A stretch of 64,000 bases of DNA from the NCBI RefSeq assembly GCF_013215705.1, contig NZ_JABSQR010000008.1, positions 124,001 to 188,000 of the forward strand. Reading direction: 5' to 3'. Shown here one piece after another: positions 1 through 9,704 of the stretch. The position numbers and the translations under genes are program-made. Each line of letters begins with the position of its first letter. Position 1 is the first letter of the stretch. Below the pieces are notes generated by a model that worked only from the letters and a program-made list of their open reading frames with translations, did not search any database and was not told where the DNA came from. Source of the stretch: Moritella sp. Its GTDB lineage: Bacteria > Pseudomonadota > Gammaproteobacteria > Enterobacterales > Moritellaceae.

Positions 1-92
1 TTAATGACACCCTGTAGCCATTCTTACGACGATTGTGATTTAGATTAACTTAATTAAATAATAAAGCATTTTAAATTAGGTTAATTTACATA

Positions 93-128
93 AGGTTAAT
101 ATCTATATAGGTGAGCGGATATTAACCT
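93..128. repeat. inverted repeat upstream of the acyltransferase gene
   Basis: Perfect 11-bp arms, AGGTTAATATC at 93-103 and GATATTAACCT at 118-128, are separated by 14 bases. The element ends about 45 bases before the start codon of the downstream gene. It could be an operator or a leader hairpin; the sequence does not say which. Nothing else was recognised in bases 1-92, which show no complete reading frame. Confidence 0.6.
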
Positions 129-174
129 GATTTTATGTGTATCAATTGTCTGTTTATAAATAGTGGATAAAATA

Positions 175-822
175 ATGACAATTAAGAATGAAACTGGAAT
201 ATCAAGCATAAATAACAACGACACAAATGGTAAAGATATAAGTAAGGATAGTTCTCAGAATGAATTTTTTAGCAGGATCGCGAATAAAATTCTTGATTTA
301 ACCGGTTGGTATTGCGAACCGATCCCACATGAGTATAAAAAAGCGGTAATTGCCTATGCGCCGCATACTTCAAACTGGGATTTCCCATTGTTAATGAGTG
401 CTCGATTTGCCAATAAGGTGAACGTGCAGTGGGCTGGTAAATCTGAAATGTTCCGTTGGCCATTTAGAAACGTATTGACCTTTTTAGGTGGTGTGCCGAT
501 TGAACGTTCAAAGTCGACCAATATGGTGCAGAGTGTTGTTAATATTTTTAATAGTCAAGAACGGTTTCTCTATGCGATGTCACCAGAGGGTACACGAAAA
601 TATCAAGATTTTTGGCGCTCAGGTTTTTATTACATAGCGTTAGAAGCAAATGTGCCGATTATTTTATATCAACTCGATTATAAGAATAAGCGAGTAACGA
701 TAGGTGATGTGATCAAGGTGACGGGTGATATTGAGAAAGATCTCGCGGCAATTGATATGGTATTTAAAGATGTAACACCGAAATTTAAAGAGAAATATTG
801 TCTGGCCAAATTTAAGCGCTAA
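175..822 (+). CDS. PlsC-like 1-acylglycerol-3-phosphate acyltransferase family protein
   Basis: About 215 residues. It carries the acyltransferase HX4D motif as HTSNWD, and a later SPEGTR block matching the EGTR-type substrate phosphate-binding motif of PlsC-family enzymes. The region between them (GGVPIERS) also fits family block II. It probably transfers an acyl group to a lysophospholipid or a related acceptor at the inner face of the membrane; the acceptor cannot be told. There is no obvious transmembrane helix, so it is likely peripheral. An in-frame GTG at 163 would add four residues, but the ATG at 175 has a better-placed GGAT upstream. The gene stands alone, convergent with the his operon. 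The family is fairly sure, the substrate is not. Confidence 0.82.
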   Translation: MTIKNETGISSINNNDTNGKDISKDSSQNEFFSRIANKILDLTGWYCEPIPHEYKKAVIAYAPHTSNWDFPLLMSARFANKVNVQWAGKSEMFRWPFRNVLTFLGGVPIERSKSTNMVQSVVNIFNSQERFLYAMSPEGTRKYQDFWRSGFYYIALEANVPIILYQLDYKNKRVTIGDVIKVTGDIEKDLAAIDMVFKDVTPKFKEKYCLAKFKR

Positions 823-884
823 TTGAAAATAACCTTGTCTGGTTCGTTTTTTACGGGAACCTTAAAAGTACTGTTTAAATGTAC

Positions 885-923
885 AGTTAAAACTCCGGGT
901 TCGGAAAAACCTGAGTTTTAACT
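885..923. terminator. inverted repeat / likely bidirectional terminator
   Basis: Perfect 11-bp arms AGTTAAAACTC (885-895) and GAGTTTTAACT (913-923), with a further CGGGTT/AACCT pairing inside. It lies between the convergent acyltransferase gene and hisIE. The U-rich part is inside the stem base rather than a clean tail, so efficiency is uncertain. Confidence 0.6.
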
Positions 924-976
924 GATTTAGATCTAATAAGTAGCTGTTTGATACCTATTTAGTATCTGTTTTGACG

Positions 977-1591
977 CTATTTATGACGGTTTTCTAAACA
1001 CTGAACAACTTCTGTTAGTGGCACATCTTCTTTTTGCAATAGCACGAGCAGGTGATACAGTAAATCAGCACTTTCATTCACTAATTCATCTCGGTCTTTT
1101 GCAACAGCAGCCAATGCAACTTCAACACCTTCTTCACCGACTTTTTGTGCACAGCGTTTAGTGCCTTGTGCAAATAAACTTGCTGTGTAGCTTTCTGCTG
1201 GGTCCGCTGTTTTACGTTGTTCTAATAGTTTATCTAGTTGTGCGATAAAAGTGAGGGCGGGTTTGTTTTCTGTTACGAAACAACTCTCGGTGCCGAGGTG
1301 GCATGTTGGACCACAAGGTTTAGCGGTGATAAGTAATGTGTCGTTATCACAATCTTTGGTGATCTCTTGCACTAACAGGTAGTTCTCTGAAGATTCCCCT
1401 TTTGTCCACAGACGTTGTTTAGTACGGCTAAAAAATGTCACCTTACCTAATTCACGTGTTGCCGTTAAAGCCTCTTCATTCATATAACCCAGCATCAATA
1501 CTTCACCTGATATTGAGTCTTGAATGATTGCTGGCATTAAACCATCTACCTTTTTCCAATCAAGTTGGCTAATTTGTTCGTTTGTTATCAT
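977..1591 (-). CDS. hisIE: bifunctional phosphoribosyl-AMP cyclohydrolase / phosphoribosyl-ATP pyrophosphatase
   Basis: 204 residues, the usual length of the fused enzyme. The N-terminal half is the HisI cyclohydrolase (W-T-K-G-E-S-S and CDNDTLL / GPTCHLG zinc-site motifs); the C-terminal half is the HisE pyrophosphohydrolase ([26 protein letters not shown]). It catalyses steps 2 and 3 of histidine synthesis in the cytosol. Its ATG overlaps the end of hisF by 4 bases, so translation is probably coupled. It is the last gene of the his operon. No residue appears to be missing. Confidence 0.97.
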   Translation of the reverse strand: MITNEQISQLDWKKVDGLMPAIIQDSISGEVLMLGYMNEEALTATRELGKVTFFSRTKQRLWTKGESSENYLLVQEITKDCDNDTLLITAKPCGPTCHLGTESCFVTENKPALTFIAQLDKLLEQRKTADPAESYTASLFAQGTKRCAQKVGEEGVEVALAAVAKDRDELVNESADLLYHLLVLLQKEDVPLTEVVQCLENRHK

Positions 1592-2361
1592 GTTCTGATC
1601 TCCACACCTTGATCTCGTAGGTATTCTTTTAGTTCACCAATATTGATGATTTGCTTATGAAATACACTTGCGGCTAATGCGCCATCAACGTCTGCATCTT
1701 TAAATACACTATCGAAATGCACCATTTCACCGGCACCGCCAGACGCGATCAATGGTATTTTACAGATCTTACGGGCTTTAGATAATTGCACCGTATCATA
1801 GCCGCCACGAACACCGTCTTGGTTCATCACGTTAAGTACGATTTCACCGGCACCGCGTTTTTGAACTTCTTTGATCCATTCAAAGGTTGTCCACTTGGTT
1901 ACTTGGGTGCGAGTTTCATCACCGGTGAACTGATAAACTTTATACTCTTGGGTATTTTCATCAAAATAACTATCGATACCAATAACAATACATTGCACGC
2001 CAAATTTAGCAGCAAGACGGTTAATTAAACTTGGATCCGCCAATGCAGGGGAGTTGATTGATATTTTGTCAGCACCAAACTCTAGAATACGCGCTGCATC
2101 TTCTTCACTCTTAATACCACCAGCAACACAGAAAGGAATATCAATCACTTCTGCAACGCGACTTACCCAGCTTTTATCCACGACACGATCATCCGCACTG
2201 GCGGTAATATCATAAAATACTAATTCATCAGCGCCTTCTTCAGCGTAACGTTTAGCAAGTGGAACGATGTCACCAATCAATTCATGATTACGGAATTTAA
2301 CCCCTTTGACGACCTTACCATCTTTAACATCTAAACACGGTATTATGCGTTTTGCTAACAT
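1588..2361 (-). CDS. hisF: imidazole glycerol phosphate synthase, cyclase subunit
   Basis: 257 residues, a (beta/alpha)8 barrel with the HisF hallmarks: [14 protein letters not shown] at the N-terminus with catalytic Asp11, [12 protein letters not shown], and phosphate-binding GGIKS and SGGAGE. With HisH it makes imidazole glycerol phosphate and AICAR from PRFAR and glutamine-derived ammonia. A GGAG sits 7 bases before the ATG, inside the end of hisH. In most gammaproteobacteria hisA lies between hisH and hisF; here the two genes are 1 base apart. The sequence is a typical HisF, not a HisA, so it is not the missing isomerase under another name. Confidence 0.96.
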   Translation of the reverse strand: MLAKRIIPCLDVKDGKVVKGVKFRNHELIGDIVPLAKRYAEEGADELVFYDITASADDRVVDKSWVSRVAEVIDIPFCVAGGIKSEEDAARILEFGADKISINSPALADPSLINRLAAKFGVQCIVIGIDSYFDENTQEYKVYQFTGDETRTQVTKWTTFEWIKEVQKRGAGEIVLNVMNQDGVRGGYDTVQLSKARKICKIPLIASGGAGEMVHFDSVFKDADVDGALAASVFHKQIINIGELKEYLRDQGVEIRT

Positions 2362-2362
2362 A

Positions 2363-2983
2363 TTACATCTCCAGGAAATTCTTGATTAATTGTGCACCCG
2401 CTTTACTTGAACGCTCTGGGTGGAATTGTACACCGTAGAAATTATCTCGATTCACGGCCGCAGTAAACGGTGCGCCGTGGGTACAGGTTGCAATCGTGTC
2501 GCTGCCAACGGCCAGCGCATAACTGTGTACAAAATAGAAATAACTGCCACTCGGAATATCCTTGAATAACGGATGATCTTGTTGTGGCTCTATTTGGTTC
2601 CAGCCCATATGAGGTAGCCGAACACCCTCACTTGGCATATGTTCGATACTGCCACTAATTAAGCCAAGTGTTGCCACATCATCTTCAGCCGAGAATTCAG
2701 CCAGTAACTGCATACCTAGACAAATCCCCAATACCGGCTGAGTGAGGCTTTTGACTAATTCAATCAGTTCGCGTTCGGCTAAGTTTTTCATAGCTTCTTG
2801 CGCAGTTCCAACACCGGGTAAGAATAATTTATCCGCGTTACGTAATACGTCTGCTTCGCGACTTACTGTTACCGTATAACCAAGGCGTTCTATAGCAAAT
2901 CTTACCGATGACAGGTTGGCACAACCGGTATCAATAATGACAACCTTGCTATTTAATTTATCATTGCCACTTGCTTGATCCAT
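2363..2983 (-). CDS. hisH: imidazole glycerol phosphate synthase, glutamine amidotransferase subunit
   Basis: 206 residues, a class-I glutamine amidotransferase. The nucleophile elbow GICLGMQLL supplies the catalytic Cys, and the C-terminal FHPERS supplies His and Glu. It hydrolyses glutamine and channels ammonia to HisF. The N-terminus (about 10 residues before [11 protein letters not shown]) is slightly longer than in E. coli. The ATG overlaps the hisB stop by one base. Downstream it runs directly into hisF, without hisA. Confidence 0.96.
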   Translation of the reverse strand: MDQASGNDKLNSKVVIIDTGCANLSSVRFAIERLGYTVTVSREADVLRNADKLFLPGVGTAQEAMKNLAERELIELVKSLTQPVLGICLGMQLLAEFSAEDDVATLGLISGSIEHMPSEGVRLPHMGWNQIEPQQDHPLFKDIPSGSYFYFVHSYALAVGSDTIATCTHGAPFTAAVNRDNFYGVQFHPERSSKAGAQLIKNFLEM

Positions 2984-4056
2984 TAAAGCACTCCTTTCGA
3001 GCTTGGTAGTACATCGCCTTCGACTTTAATGCATTGGCGCAGTGTCCGGCCAAATACCTTAAATAAACTCTCAACAAGGTGGTGGGTATTTTTACCTTCA
3101 ACCTTAAGGTGCAGCGTCGCCGCCATGCCATCACTTAAAGAGTGGAAAAAATGTGGCACCATCTCGGTTGCAAACTCACCAATATGATCGCGAGGGAAGT
3201 CTGCATTAAATTTCAGGTAAGCGCGGCCAGATAGATCCAGAGAACAAGATGCTTCACATTCGTCCATCGGCAATACAAAACCGAAACGGCCAATTCCACG
3301 TTTGTCGCCTAATGCTTGCTTGATCGCATTACCTAACGCCAGTGCTGTATCTTCAACGGTATGGTGATCATCAATGTGTAGATCGCCAGTGACGCTCAGT
3401 TTTAGTTGAAAACCGCCATGTGTAGCAATTTGATCTAACATATGATCAAAGAATCCCATACCGGTATCAATAATGTTACCACCTTGGCTGTCGAGGTCGA
3501 CATCGACTTGGATATTGGTTTCTTTCGTGGTGCGGGTGACACTCGCAACACGGTTACCTTTATTCAGTATTTGCTGTTCAATCATCGGCCAATTTAAGTT
3601 ATCTCTATTATAGAAGATCCCTTCAATGCCCATGTTTTCGGCAAGTTGGATATCAGTGATACGATCACCAATCACATACGAGTTAGCAAAATCGATTCGA
3701 CCAGAGTGTAAGTATTCTTTTACCATGCCTAAATGCGGTTTACGGCAATTGCAGTTATCTTCGGTAAAGTGTGGGCAGAGTAATACAGACTCGAATTTAA
3801 CACCTTGTGAAGCAAATAACGCCATCATGGCATTTTGGGGGATATCAAAATCACTTTGTGGGTAGCTATCAGTCCCAAGCCCATCTTGATTAGAAACAAT
3901 GACCAGTGTGTAACCCGCATTTTGTAATTTGAGTAACGCTGGGATCACGAATGGTTCAAACTTTAGCTTTTCTAAACTGTCGACTTGTTTATCGCTAATG
4001 GGCTCATCAATTAATGTACCATCACGATCAATAAATAAGAATTTTTCCTTGCTCAC
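2983..4056 (-). CDS. hisB: bifunctional histidinol-phosphatase / imidazoleglycerol-phosphate dehydratase
   Basis: 357 residues, the enterobacterial fused form. Residues about 1-165 are a HAD phosphatase (FIDRDGTLI at the N-terminus; zinc-loop [14 protein letters not shown]). Residues about 170-357 are the dehydratase ([29 protein letters not shown]). It catalyses steps 6 and 8 of the pathway. It starts 38 bases after hisC and abuts hisH. No anomalies seen. Confidence 0.97.
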   Translation of the reverse strand: MSKEKFLFIDRDGTLIDEPISDKQVDSLEKLKFEPFVIPALLKLQNAGYTLVIVSNQDGLGTDSYPQSDFDIPQNAMMALFASQGVKFESVLLCPHFTEDNCNCRKPHLGMVKEYLHSGRIDFANSYVIGDRITDIQLAENMGIEGIFYNRDNLNWPMIEQQILNKGNRVASVTRTTKETNIQVDVDLDSQGGNIIDTGMGFFDHMLDQIATHGGFQLKLSVTGDLHIDDHHTVEDTALALGNAIKQALGDKRGIGRFGFVLPMDECEASCSLDLSGRAYLKFNADFPRDHIGEFATEMVPHFFHSLSDGMAATLHLKVEGKNTHHLVESLFKVFGRTLRQCIKVEGDVLPSSKGVL

Positions 4057-4094
4057 ATCGGACTCCTGCTCGTTTATTTTTTAAGACTCTTTAT

Positions 4095-5162
4095 TTAAGA
4101 GAGTACGGACTTTAAAGCGGCTAATGTAGTGTTCATTTCAGCCGCGCTGCCTAAGGTGATTCGAATACAGTTTTCTAATCTTACTTTGGAATTAAAATCT
4201 CTTAATACAATACCTTGTTCGCCTAATAAGCTAAACACTTTTTGGTCTGCGTTAAATTGTACTAATACATAATTACCCGTTGCAGGGAATACTTTGTTGA
4301 TGCCCTGTAATTGATTTAACTCGTCGATAAATGCACTGCGCATACCGTTAAGTTGTTTTACCCGCGCTTGCATCACCGCGATACCAGATTCTGTTAACGC
4401 TTGACTGGCAATTTGTGCAACCGGCTCTGGTACAGGATAAGGTGCAATCACTTTTGACATTAAACCAATAACGGTTTCACTGGCTAATGCAAAACCACAG
4501 CGCAATGATGCTAACGCAAATGCTTTTGATAGCGTTCTTAAAATGACCAGGTTATCAAAATCTTGTAATAGCTGTACTTGTGATGCTTCGGGGCAAAATT
4601 CGATATAAGCTTCATCACATACGATAAGGGCTTTATCTGTCGCTGCGATCAATAAATCCGTTAATTTATCAGTATTGAGTAGATTACCGGTTGGATTATT
4701 TGGCGCACATAAGAATACAATGTTCACTGTGTCTAACTGTGCTTTAATCGCAGCATAATCAGGGTCGAAGTTCGCATCTAGATCTTGCTTTATGATACTA
4801 ACACCACAGGTTTCAGCACTGATTTCATACATACCGTAAGTCGGTGGGTTAATGAGAATACTATCTTCACCCGGCTCACAGAAAGTACGTATCAGCAGTT
4901 CAATCGCTTCATCAGCACCACGAGTGGTGATAACTTGTGCTGGTTTTACACCGGCATAATCGGCATAACCATTGATCACAGATGCCGGTTGAAACTCTGG
5001 ATAGCGGTTTAAGCGACTGCAGTCCAATGAATAGTGCCCTGAATCAGGAGCTTCATTGGCATTTAACCAAATGTCACCTGTACCACCGATTCTACGCGCT
5101 GATTGATATGGCGTTAGCTCTTGTACGCTCTTTCTTGCGAGTGTTGTTAACTTGTTGCTCAT
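4095..5162 (-). CDS. hisC: histidinol-phosphate aminotransferase
   Basis: 355 residues, a fold-type I PLP aminotransferase. The PLP lysine lies in [19 protein letters not shown]; the substrate and cofactor motifs [17 protein letters not shown] and CDEAYIEF are present. It converts imidazole acetol phosphate to histidinol phosphate. The start overlaps the end of hisD by 4 bases (ATGA), which is the usual coupled arrangement. Confidence 0.96.
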   Translation of the reverse strand: MSNKLTTLARKSVQELTPYQSARRIGGTGDIWLNANEAPDSGHYSLDCSRLNRYPEFQPASVINGYADYAGVKPAQVITTRGADEAIELLIRTFCEPGEDSILINPPTYGMYEISAETCGVSIIKQDLDANFDPDYAAIKAQLDTVNIVFLCAPNNPTGNLLNTDKLTDLLIAATDKALIVCDEAYIEFCPEASQVQLLQDFDNLVILRTLSKAFALASLRCGFALASETVIGLMSKVIAPYPVPEPVAQIASQALTESGIAVMQARVKQLNGMRSAFIDELNQLQGINKVFPATGNYVLVQFNADQKVFSLLGEQGIVLRDFNSKVRLENCIRITLGSAAEMNTTLAALKSVLS

Positions 5163-6454
5163 AGCATTGCCTCCAAACGATCGATTCTGATTGTGACGGC
5201 ACGTTTGTGTGCGTCGAGTCCTTCTGCATCAGCCAGACAAGTGACCGTCTTCGCCAAGCTCTTGAGACCATCTTGGGTTAACTCCTGAACAGTAAAGCGT
5301 TTGGTAAAATCAGCAAGCCCTAAGCTTGAATAGGTTTTAGTGTAACCATAGGTTGGTAATACATGGTTGGTGCCACTTGCATAATCACCGACAGATTCTG
5401 GAGACCAAGCACCTAAGAAAATTGAACCTGCATGTTTTAGTTTCGGCAACAAACCACGTGCATTTTCAGTCTGAACAATTAAATGCTCTGGAGCATAGAG
5501 GTTACTAATTGCAATCGATGTGTCTATATCATCGGTCACAATGATTAAACTTGATGCAATAGACTGTACCGCTATGTCCTGTCGAGATAAACACGCTAAT
5601 TGTAGTTCAACTTCTTGAGACACTTCTGCCGCTAGTTTGGCCGATGATACAACCAGTATTGATTGTGAATCTGGTCCGTGTTCAGCTTGCGAAAGTAAGT
5701 CGGCGGCAATAAAACCAGCGTCAGCGTCAGCATCGGCAATCACCAATACTTCGGATGGACCAGCGGGCATATCAATCGCAGCACCTTTAATATCCATGCT
5801 TACTTGGCGTTTAGCTTCTGTTACAAAGGCATTACCAGGGCCGAATATTTTATCTACTTTGTTGATCGATTCAGAGCCATAAGCGAGAGCGGCGATTGCT
5901 TGTGCGCCGCCCAGCGTATAAATTTCGGTTACACCACATAATTGCGCAGCATACAAAATTACATCGGCTATCGGCGGTGGTGTTGTTAATACAATACGTT
6001 CACAGTTTGCAATGTTAGCCGGTGTCGCAAGCATGAGTACAGTTGATGGTAGTGGGGCTGTGCCGCCGGGGATATATAAACCAACAGCATCAAGCGCAAC
6101 CGTGTGCATTTCGCACACCACACCAGGCATCGTTTCTACACGAATCGTATCTTGTACTTGCGCTTCATGAAAAAGATGAATGTGTTGTTGTGCTTGTTTG
6201 ATCGCTTGTTTGGTTTCATTGTCTACGCGTTGGCTTGCGGCTTCAATTGCAGCCGCCGTCACACGTAAACAATCCGTCTCAACTTTATCAAACTTTGCGG
6301 TGAGTGCTTTTAAAGCGTTATCACCTTCATTTCTCACTTGAGCAATAATATCGGTAACAATGTCACCTATTTTTGCTGAGTTTGATATGGCAGGGCGCAT
6401 TAATAATGCGGATTGTTCTGCCTGACTAAGTTGATCCCATACTACTGTTTTCAT
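5159..6454 (-). CDS. hisD: histidinol dehydrogenase
   Basis: 431 residues, normal length. Family motifs include [40 protein letters not shown], the zinc-ligand region [12 protein letters not shown], and [15 protein letters not shown]. It oxidises histidinol to histidine in two NAD-dependent steps. A strong GGGAGGATC precedes the ATG. It is the second structural gene of the operon. Confidence 0.97.
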   Translation of the reverse strand: MKTVVWDQLSQAEQSALLMRPAISNSAKIGDIVTDIIAQVRNEGDNALKALTAKFDKVETDCLRVTAAAIEAASQRVDNETKQAIKQAQQHIHLFHEAQVQDTIRVETMPGVVCEMHTVALDAVGLYIPGGTAPLPSTVLMLATPANIANCERIVLTTPPPIADVILYAAQLCGVTEIYTLGGAQAIAALAYGSESINKVDKIFGPGNAFVTEAKRQVSMDIKGAAIDMPAGPSEVLVIADADADAGFIAADLLSQAEHGPDSQSILVVSSAKLAAEVSQEVELQLACLSRQDIAVQSIASSLIIVTDDIDTSIAISNLYAPEHLIVQTENARGLLPKLKHAGSIFLGAWSPESVGDYASGTNHVLPTYGYTKTYSSLGLADFTKRFTVQELTQDGLKSLAKTVTCLADAEGLDAHKRAVTIRIDRLEAML

Positions 6455-6493
6455 GCTTGATCCTCCCTTAACATTGCTTGTGCATGTTTGCTA

Positions 6494-7405
6494 CTAACCG
6501 AGCATTTTCTCAATTGGTAATACTAAAATTGAACTTGCGCCTAACTGTTTAAGTTCTTCCATTGTTTCCCAGAATAACTTCTCAGTACTAACCAAGTGTA
6601 CCGCAACCATATCGTCAGTTGATGCAAGTGGTAATACCGTTGGGTGTTCTGCACCTGGAAGCAGCGCAATGACAGCATCTAGTTGTGATTTTGGTGCGTG
6701 TAGCATGATGTATTTACTTTCTTTCGCTTGTATTACACCTTGAGCGCGAACCATCAGGCGATCAACTAACGCTTGTTTATCTTCAGATAATGGCGCTTTT
6801 GCTTGGATTAACACGGCTTTTGAGTGGAAGATATCTTGCACTTCTTTAAGACCATTCGCTTCAAGTGTTGCACCTGTTGATACCAGATCACAAATTGCAT
6901 CAGCAATACCAGCGCGAGGGGCAACTTCAACAGAACCATTAAGCATCACTGATTTAAAGTTTATACCTTGTTCGTCTAAATAACGTTTTAGCAATTCAGG
7001 GTATGACGTTGCAATACGTAGACCTTCAAGTGATTGAGGGCCTTGGTAGTCAAATTCTTCAGTTGTTGCAATTGATAAACGGCAGCTACCAAAAGTCATA
7101 CGCTTAAGCCTTTTATATTCAGCGGGTTCGCCAAGACGTTTACGCTCTAATTCTTTTTCTTCTAATTCGTTTTCACCAATGAAGCCAAGGTCAACAACGC
7201 CGTCCATGATTAAACCGGGGATATCGTCGTCACGTACACGCAGTAGATCAATTGGCATGTTTTCACAGTGCGCGATCAGACGTTGTTCGCGCATGTTAAT
7301 TTTAAGACCCATTGCTTTAAGCAGGTTTTGAGATTCAGTGCTAAGACGGCCTGATTTTTGAATTGCGATTCTTAGTCTTGGTTGGTCATTTTTAATTTCT
7401 AACAT
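6494..7405 (-). CDS. hisG: ATP phosphoribosyltransferase, long form
   Basis: About 303 residues, the long HisG form (E. coli 299) with a C-terminal ACT-like regulatory domain that binds histidine. [13 protein letters not shown] near the N-terminus and the PRPP loop region [14 protein letters not shown] are clear. It commits PRPP and ATP to histidine synthesis. Two in-frame ATGs exist (7411 and 7405); AAGG lies 6 bases before the second, so 7405 is chosen. It is the first structural gene, directly behind the attenuator, and is likely controlled by attenuation and by feedback inhibition. Confidence 0.96.
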   Translation of the reverse strand: MLEIKNDQPRLRIAIQKSGRLSTESQNLLKAMGLKINMREQRLIAHCENMPIDLLRVRDDDIPGLIMDGVVDLGFIGENELEEKELERKRLGEPAEYKRLKRMTFGSCRLSIATTEEFDYQGPQSLEGLRIATSYPELLKRYLDEQGINFKSVMLNGSVEVAPRAGIADAICDLVSTGATLEANGLKEVQDIFHSKAVLIQAKAPLSEDKQALVDRLMVRAQGVIQAKESKYIMLHAPKSQLDAVIALLPGAEHPTVLPLASTDDMVAVHLVSTEKLFWETMEELKQLGASSILVLPIEKMLG

Positions 7406-7449
7406 TGTCATCCTTTAACCTTGTCAAAATAATTGTCTATAAACGAAAA

Positions 7450-7479
7450 AACCCCCGAAAGATAAATCTTCCGAGGGTT
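7450..7479 (-). terminator. his operon attenuator terminator
   Basis: On the minus strand a stem AACCCTCGGAAGAT pairs with ATCTTTCGGGGGTT around a two-base loop and is followed by a run of six T. A competing antiterminator is visible: CTTCCG (complement of 7494-7499) can pair with CGGAAG (complement of 7468-7473), breaking the terminator. This is the classical histidine attenuation layout. Confidence 0.9.
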
Positions 7480-7539
7480 TTCTAAATGAGTTCCGGAAGC
7501 TTGCGTGCATACACCTCCAGTCAACAGCCTGAAAGCTAA

Positions 7540-7587
7540 TCAAATATGATGATGGTGATGCACGTTTACTTTCAGAGTGTTATTCAT
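7540..7587 (-). CDS. hisL: his operon leader peptide
   Basis: A 15-residue frame reading MNNTLKVNVHHHHHI with five consecutive histidine codons. When His-tRNA is scarce, ribosomes should stall on these codons and favour the antiterminator, letting RNA polymerase reach hisG. A weak TGGA precedes the ATG. A possible -10 hexamer TATACT lies at 7603-7608, about 20 bases upstream; I see no convincing -35. Confidence 0.92.
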   Translation of the reverse strand: MNNTLKVNVHHHHHI

Positions 7588-7729
7588 AAGTTTTTTCCAG
7601 TTAGTATAATGTTACTAATAAGTTTGGTTGAGTTCACAATAGCAACCTAGGATAAAATTGCAATGATTTTTAACTATTATTTACACAATATTTATATCAA
7701 AACCTAAACGCTATCGAAACTAAGGATCA

Positions 7730-8728
7730 TTATTTATCTGAATAAGCTAAATCGATATCTTTATTTAAATGAAGTTTAAGGTTTTCAAGGTTGATATTGG
7801 CTTTCACAAAATAACTTGGCGAGAGTTCTATTGCGCGTTCAAGAAAGTATTCGGCTTCACGATAGCGACCTTCTAATATTAGAAAGTAACCGATATCATT
7901 ATACGCATGTTCTGTTGGCATAACCTGCTTTAAGGTTTGTAATGCTCTTGAGTACATCCCCTTACGGACATAAACTAAACCTAAATCTACCCAAGCTTTA
8001 GAAAATCGGATATCGATGTCGATGGCTTTTTTAAAATTTATTTCAGCTTCAACGTAATTTCCAGACAGATAATGAGAATATCCAATATTAGTGAATAGAA
8101 TTGGGTCTTGTGGTGTTATCGGTAATATTAAGTTTAACAATGCGCGTGCTTGTTTGTGAGCGCCTTTAAGATCATGAATGATAGCGAGCCCCATGTAAGC
8201 TTGTAGTGGTGATTGTTCATCAAGCTTCACATAGCCCTTTACAGGTTTGACTTGATTAGTAAGGCGTTGTTGATCTGTGGTTATCGCTTTTGTTAATAGT
8301 ACTAACGCATCTTGTTTGTTTTTTTGAGCTAAATATATAACACCAAGCTGTGTTTGCGCTAAAACATGTGCTGGTTCATCTTTAAGTACTTGTCCAAATG
8401 CTTTTCTGGCCAGCTCTGTATTGCCCTGTTTAACTTCAAGTAAACCAATTTTATAAAATAACGCTGTATTGGTCATACTGATTGCTGGATTGTCGTCATC
8501 ATTAGGTTGTAACTTTAATGCTTTGGCATAGAGCACGATGGCTTTGTCATATTGGCTATTTTGTTCAGCGGAAATAGCCTGTGATAGCGTTGTTTCTCTT
8601 GAGTCCGGCGGGACGTCTGAAAAATTGAGCTGGCTGCCACCTGTTGTGGTAGTCGTGCAACCAACTAAAAAAGTAAACCCTATAATGGCAGATAACCAAT
8701 TTTTGATTCGATCTGATTTTATAATCAA
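7730..8728 (-). CDS. tadD: TadD-like TPR lipoprotein of the Tad pilus
   Basis: About 332 residues. A lipoprotein signal ends in LVGC near residue 24 and is followed by a Thr-rich linker and about seven tetratricopeptide-like helical repeats. The position after tadC fits TadD, thought to help secretin or pilus assembly. The start is probably TTG at 8728: it overlaps the tadC stop (TTGA) and has GGGGAG 7 bases upstream, whereas the open frame extends to 8809 inside tadC. A TTG start overlapping the preceding stop indicates translational coupling. Last gene of the Tad locus. Confidence 0.85.
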   Translation of the reverse strand: MIIKSDRIKNWLSAIIGFTFLVGCTTTTTGGSQLNFSDVPPDSRETTLSQAISAEQNSQYDKAIVLYAKALKLQPNDDDNPAISMTNTALFYKIGLLEVKQGNTELARKAFGQVLKDEPAHVLAQTQLGVIYLAQKNKQDALVLLTKAITTDQQRLTNQVKPVKGYVKLDEQSPLQAYMGLAIIHDLKGAHKQARALLNLILPITPQDPILFTNIGYSHYLSGNYVEAEINFKKAIDIDIRFSKAWVDLGLVYVRKGMYSRALQTLKQVMPTEHAYNDIGYFLILEGRYREAEYFLERAIELSPSYFVKANINLENLKLHLNKDIDLAYSDK

Positions 8729-9702
8729 AATGCATCTCCCCAAACACTCATCACTTTTAGTACTGCAGGTCCGATTGCGACAATAAAGAAGGAAGGCCAA
8801 ATACAACACATCATAGGGAAAATCATTTTTACGCCTAATTTAGCTGCGTTCTCTTCTGCAGCTTGCAGCCTTTTTTCACGGTATTCATCTGCATATATAC
8901 GGATCGTCGCAGCTACACCAGTACCCAGTCTTAAGCTTTGAACAATGACGGAGTTAAGCCCTCTAATATCGTCCAGACCGGTCCTGTCGCTAAATTCTTT
9001 CAAAGCTTGTTGCAATGTTAGGCCATATCTAACTTTACTGCAGACGAGGTTGAGCTCATAAGAGAGATAAGGGTGGGCAAGTTTCAATTCTTTTGCAACA
9101 CGTTGAAATGACTCAAGTAAACCTAGCCCTGATTCACAGCACACGATAAGTAAATCAAGCGCATCAGGAAAATAACGTTTTAAATCAGCCATTCTACGCT
9201 TGGCTATTTTTTGTAAAATAATAGCTGGTAAAAGATAAGCTGTACCCAGTACAAACCACATTATATAGACAATCGTGGATGTTGAATAAGTTGAAATTTG
9301 ATTGATTAATAAAGGGACTAGCGCGCCACTGATTAAGAGTAATAATAACTTAATTGAATTGAATATTTTTAAAGCGTCTTGAGTGTGAAAGCCTGCGTGA
9401 ATCAGCAATTTTTTAGTGGATGAGTCCCCTTGGTAACGTTTGTTGATAAAAGGGATATTGTTTAATTTATCAATCGTATGTTCTAGTGATGACTCGTATT
9501 CTTTAGCTAAGTCGTCGGGTTGTGTCGATTCTTTAGATAGTTTATTTAATTGTTTTTTAACTGGGGAATAAAGTCCCGATACTAATGACGAAAGAGCTAT
9601 CGCTAGCATTATTCCTGCGATACCTGCAATCAGATAAATAGCCCATTTAACCATGACAGGGTCGGTAAACGTTGCTTCAAAAAGCTGTATAATTTGATTC
9701 AT
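8725..9702 (-). CDS. tadC: Tad pilus inner-membrane platform protein TadC
   Basis: 325 residues, T2SSF/GspF-like domain. One N-terminal transmembrane helix (about 15-40), two near 110-165, then the cytosolic helical domain (RYFPDALDLLIVCCESGLG) and a C-terminal hydrophobic helix. Paired with TadB it forms the membrane base on which the TadA ATPase acts. It starts 2 bases after tadB and overlaps tadD. Confidence 0.92.
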   Translation of the reverse strand: MNQIIQLFEATFTDPVMVKWAIYLIAGIAGIMLAIALSSLVSGLYSPVKKQLNKLSKESTQPDDLAKEYESSLEHTIDKLNNIPFINKRYQGDSSTKKLLIHAGFHTQDALKIFNSIKLLLLLISGALVPLLINQISTYSTSTIVYIMWFVLGTAYLLPAIILQKIAKRRMADLKRYFPDALDLLIVCCESGLGLLESFQRVAKELKLAHPYLSYELNLVCSKVRYGLTLQQALKEFSDRTGLDDIRGLNSVIVQSLRLGTGVAATIRIYADEYREKRLQAAEENAAKLGVKMIFPMMCCIWPSFFIVAIGPAVLKVMSVWGDAF

Positions 9703-9704
9703 GA

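Noticed and set aside
15-48. End of a preceding gene on the minus strand at the left edge
   Set aside because: A short frame runs off the edge but has an in-frame stop and no start or recognisable product.
1588-2361. The idea that the hisF-like gene is a fused or dual HisA/HisF
   Set aside because: Length and motifs ([14 protein letters not shown], single barrel of 257 residues) are those of an ordinary HisF.
7730-8809. Long start for tadD at 8809
   Set aside because: It would overlap tadC by about 80 bases and bury the lipoprotein signal.
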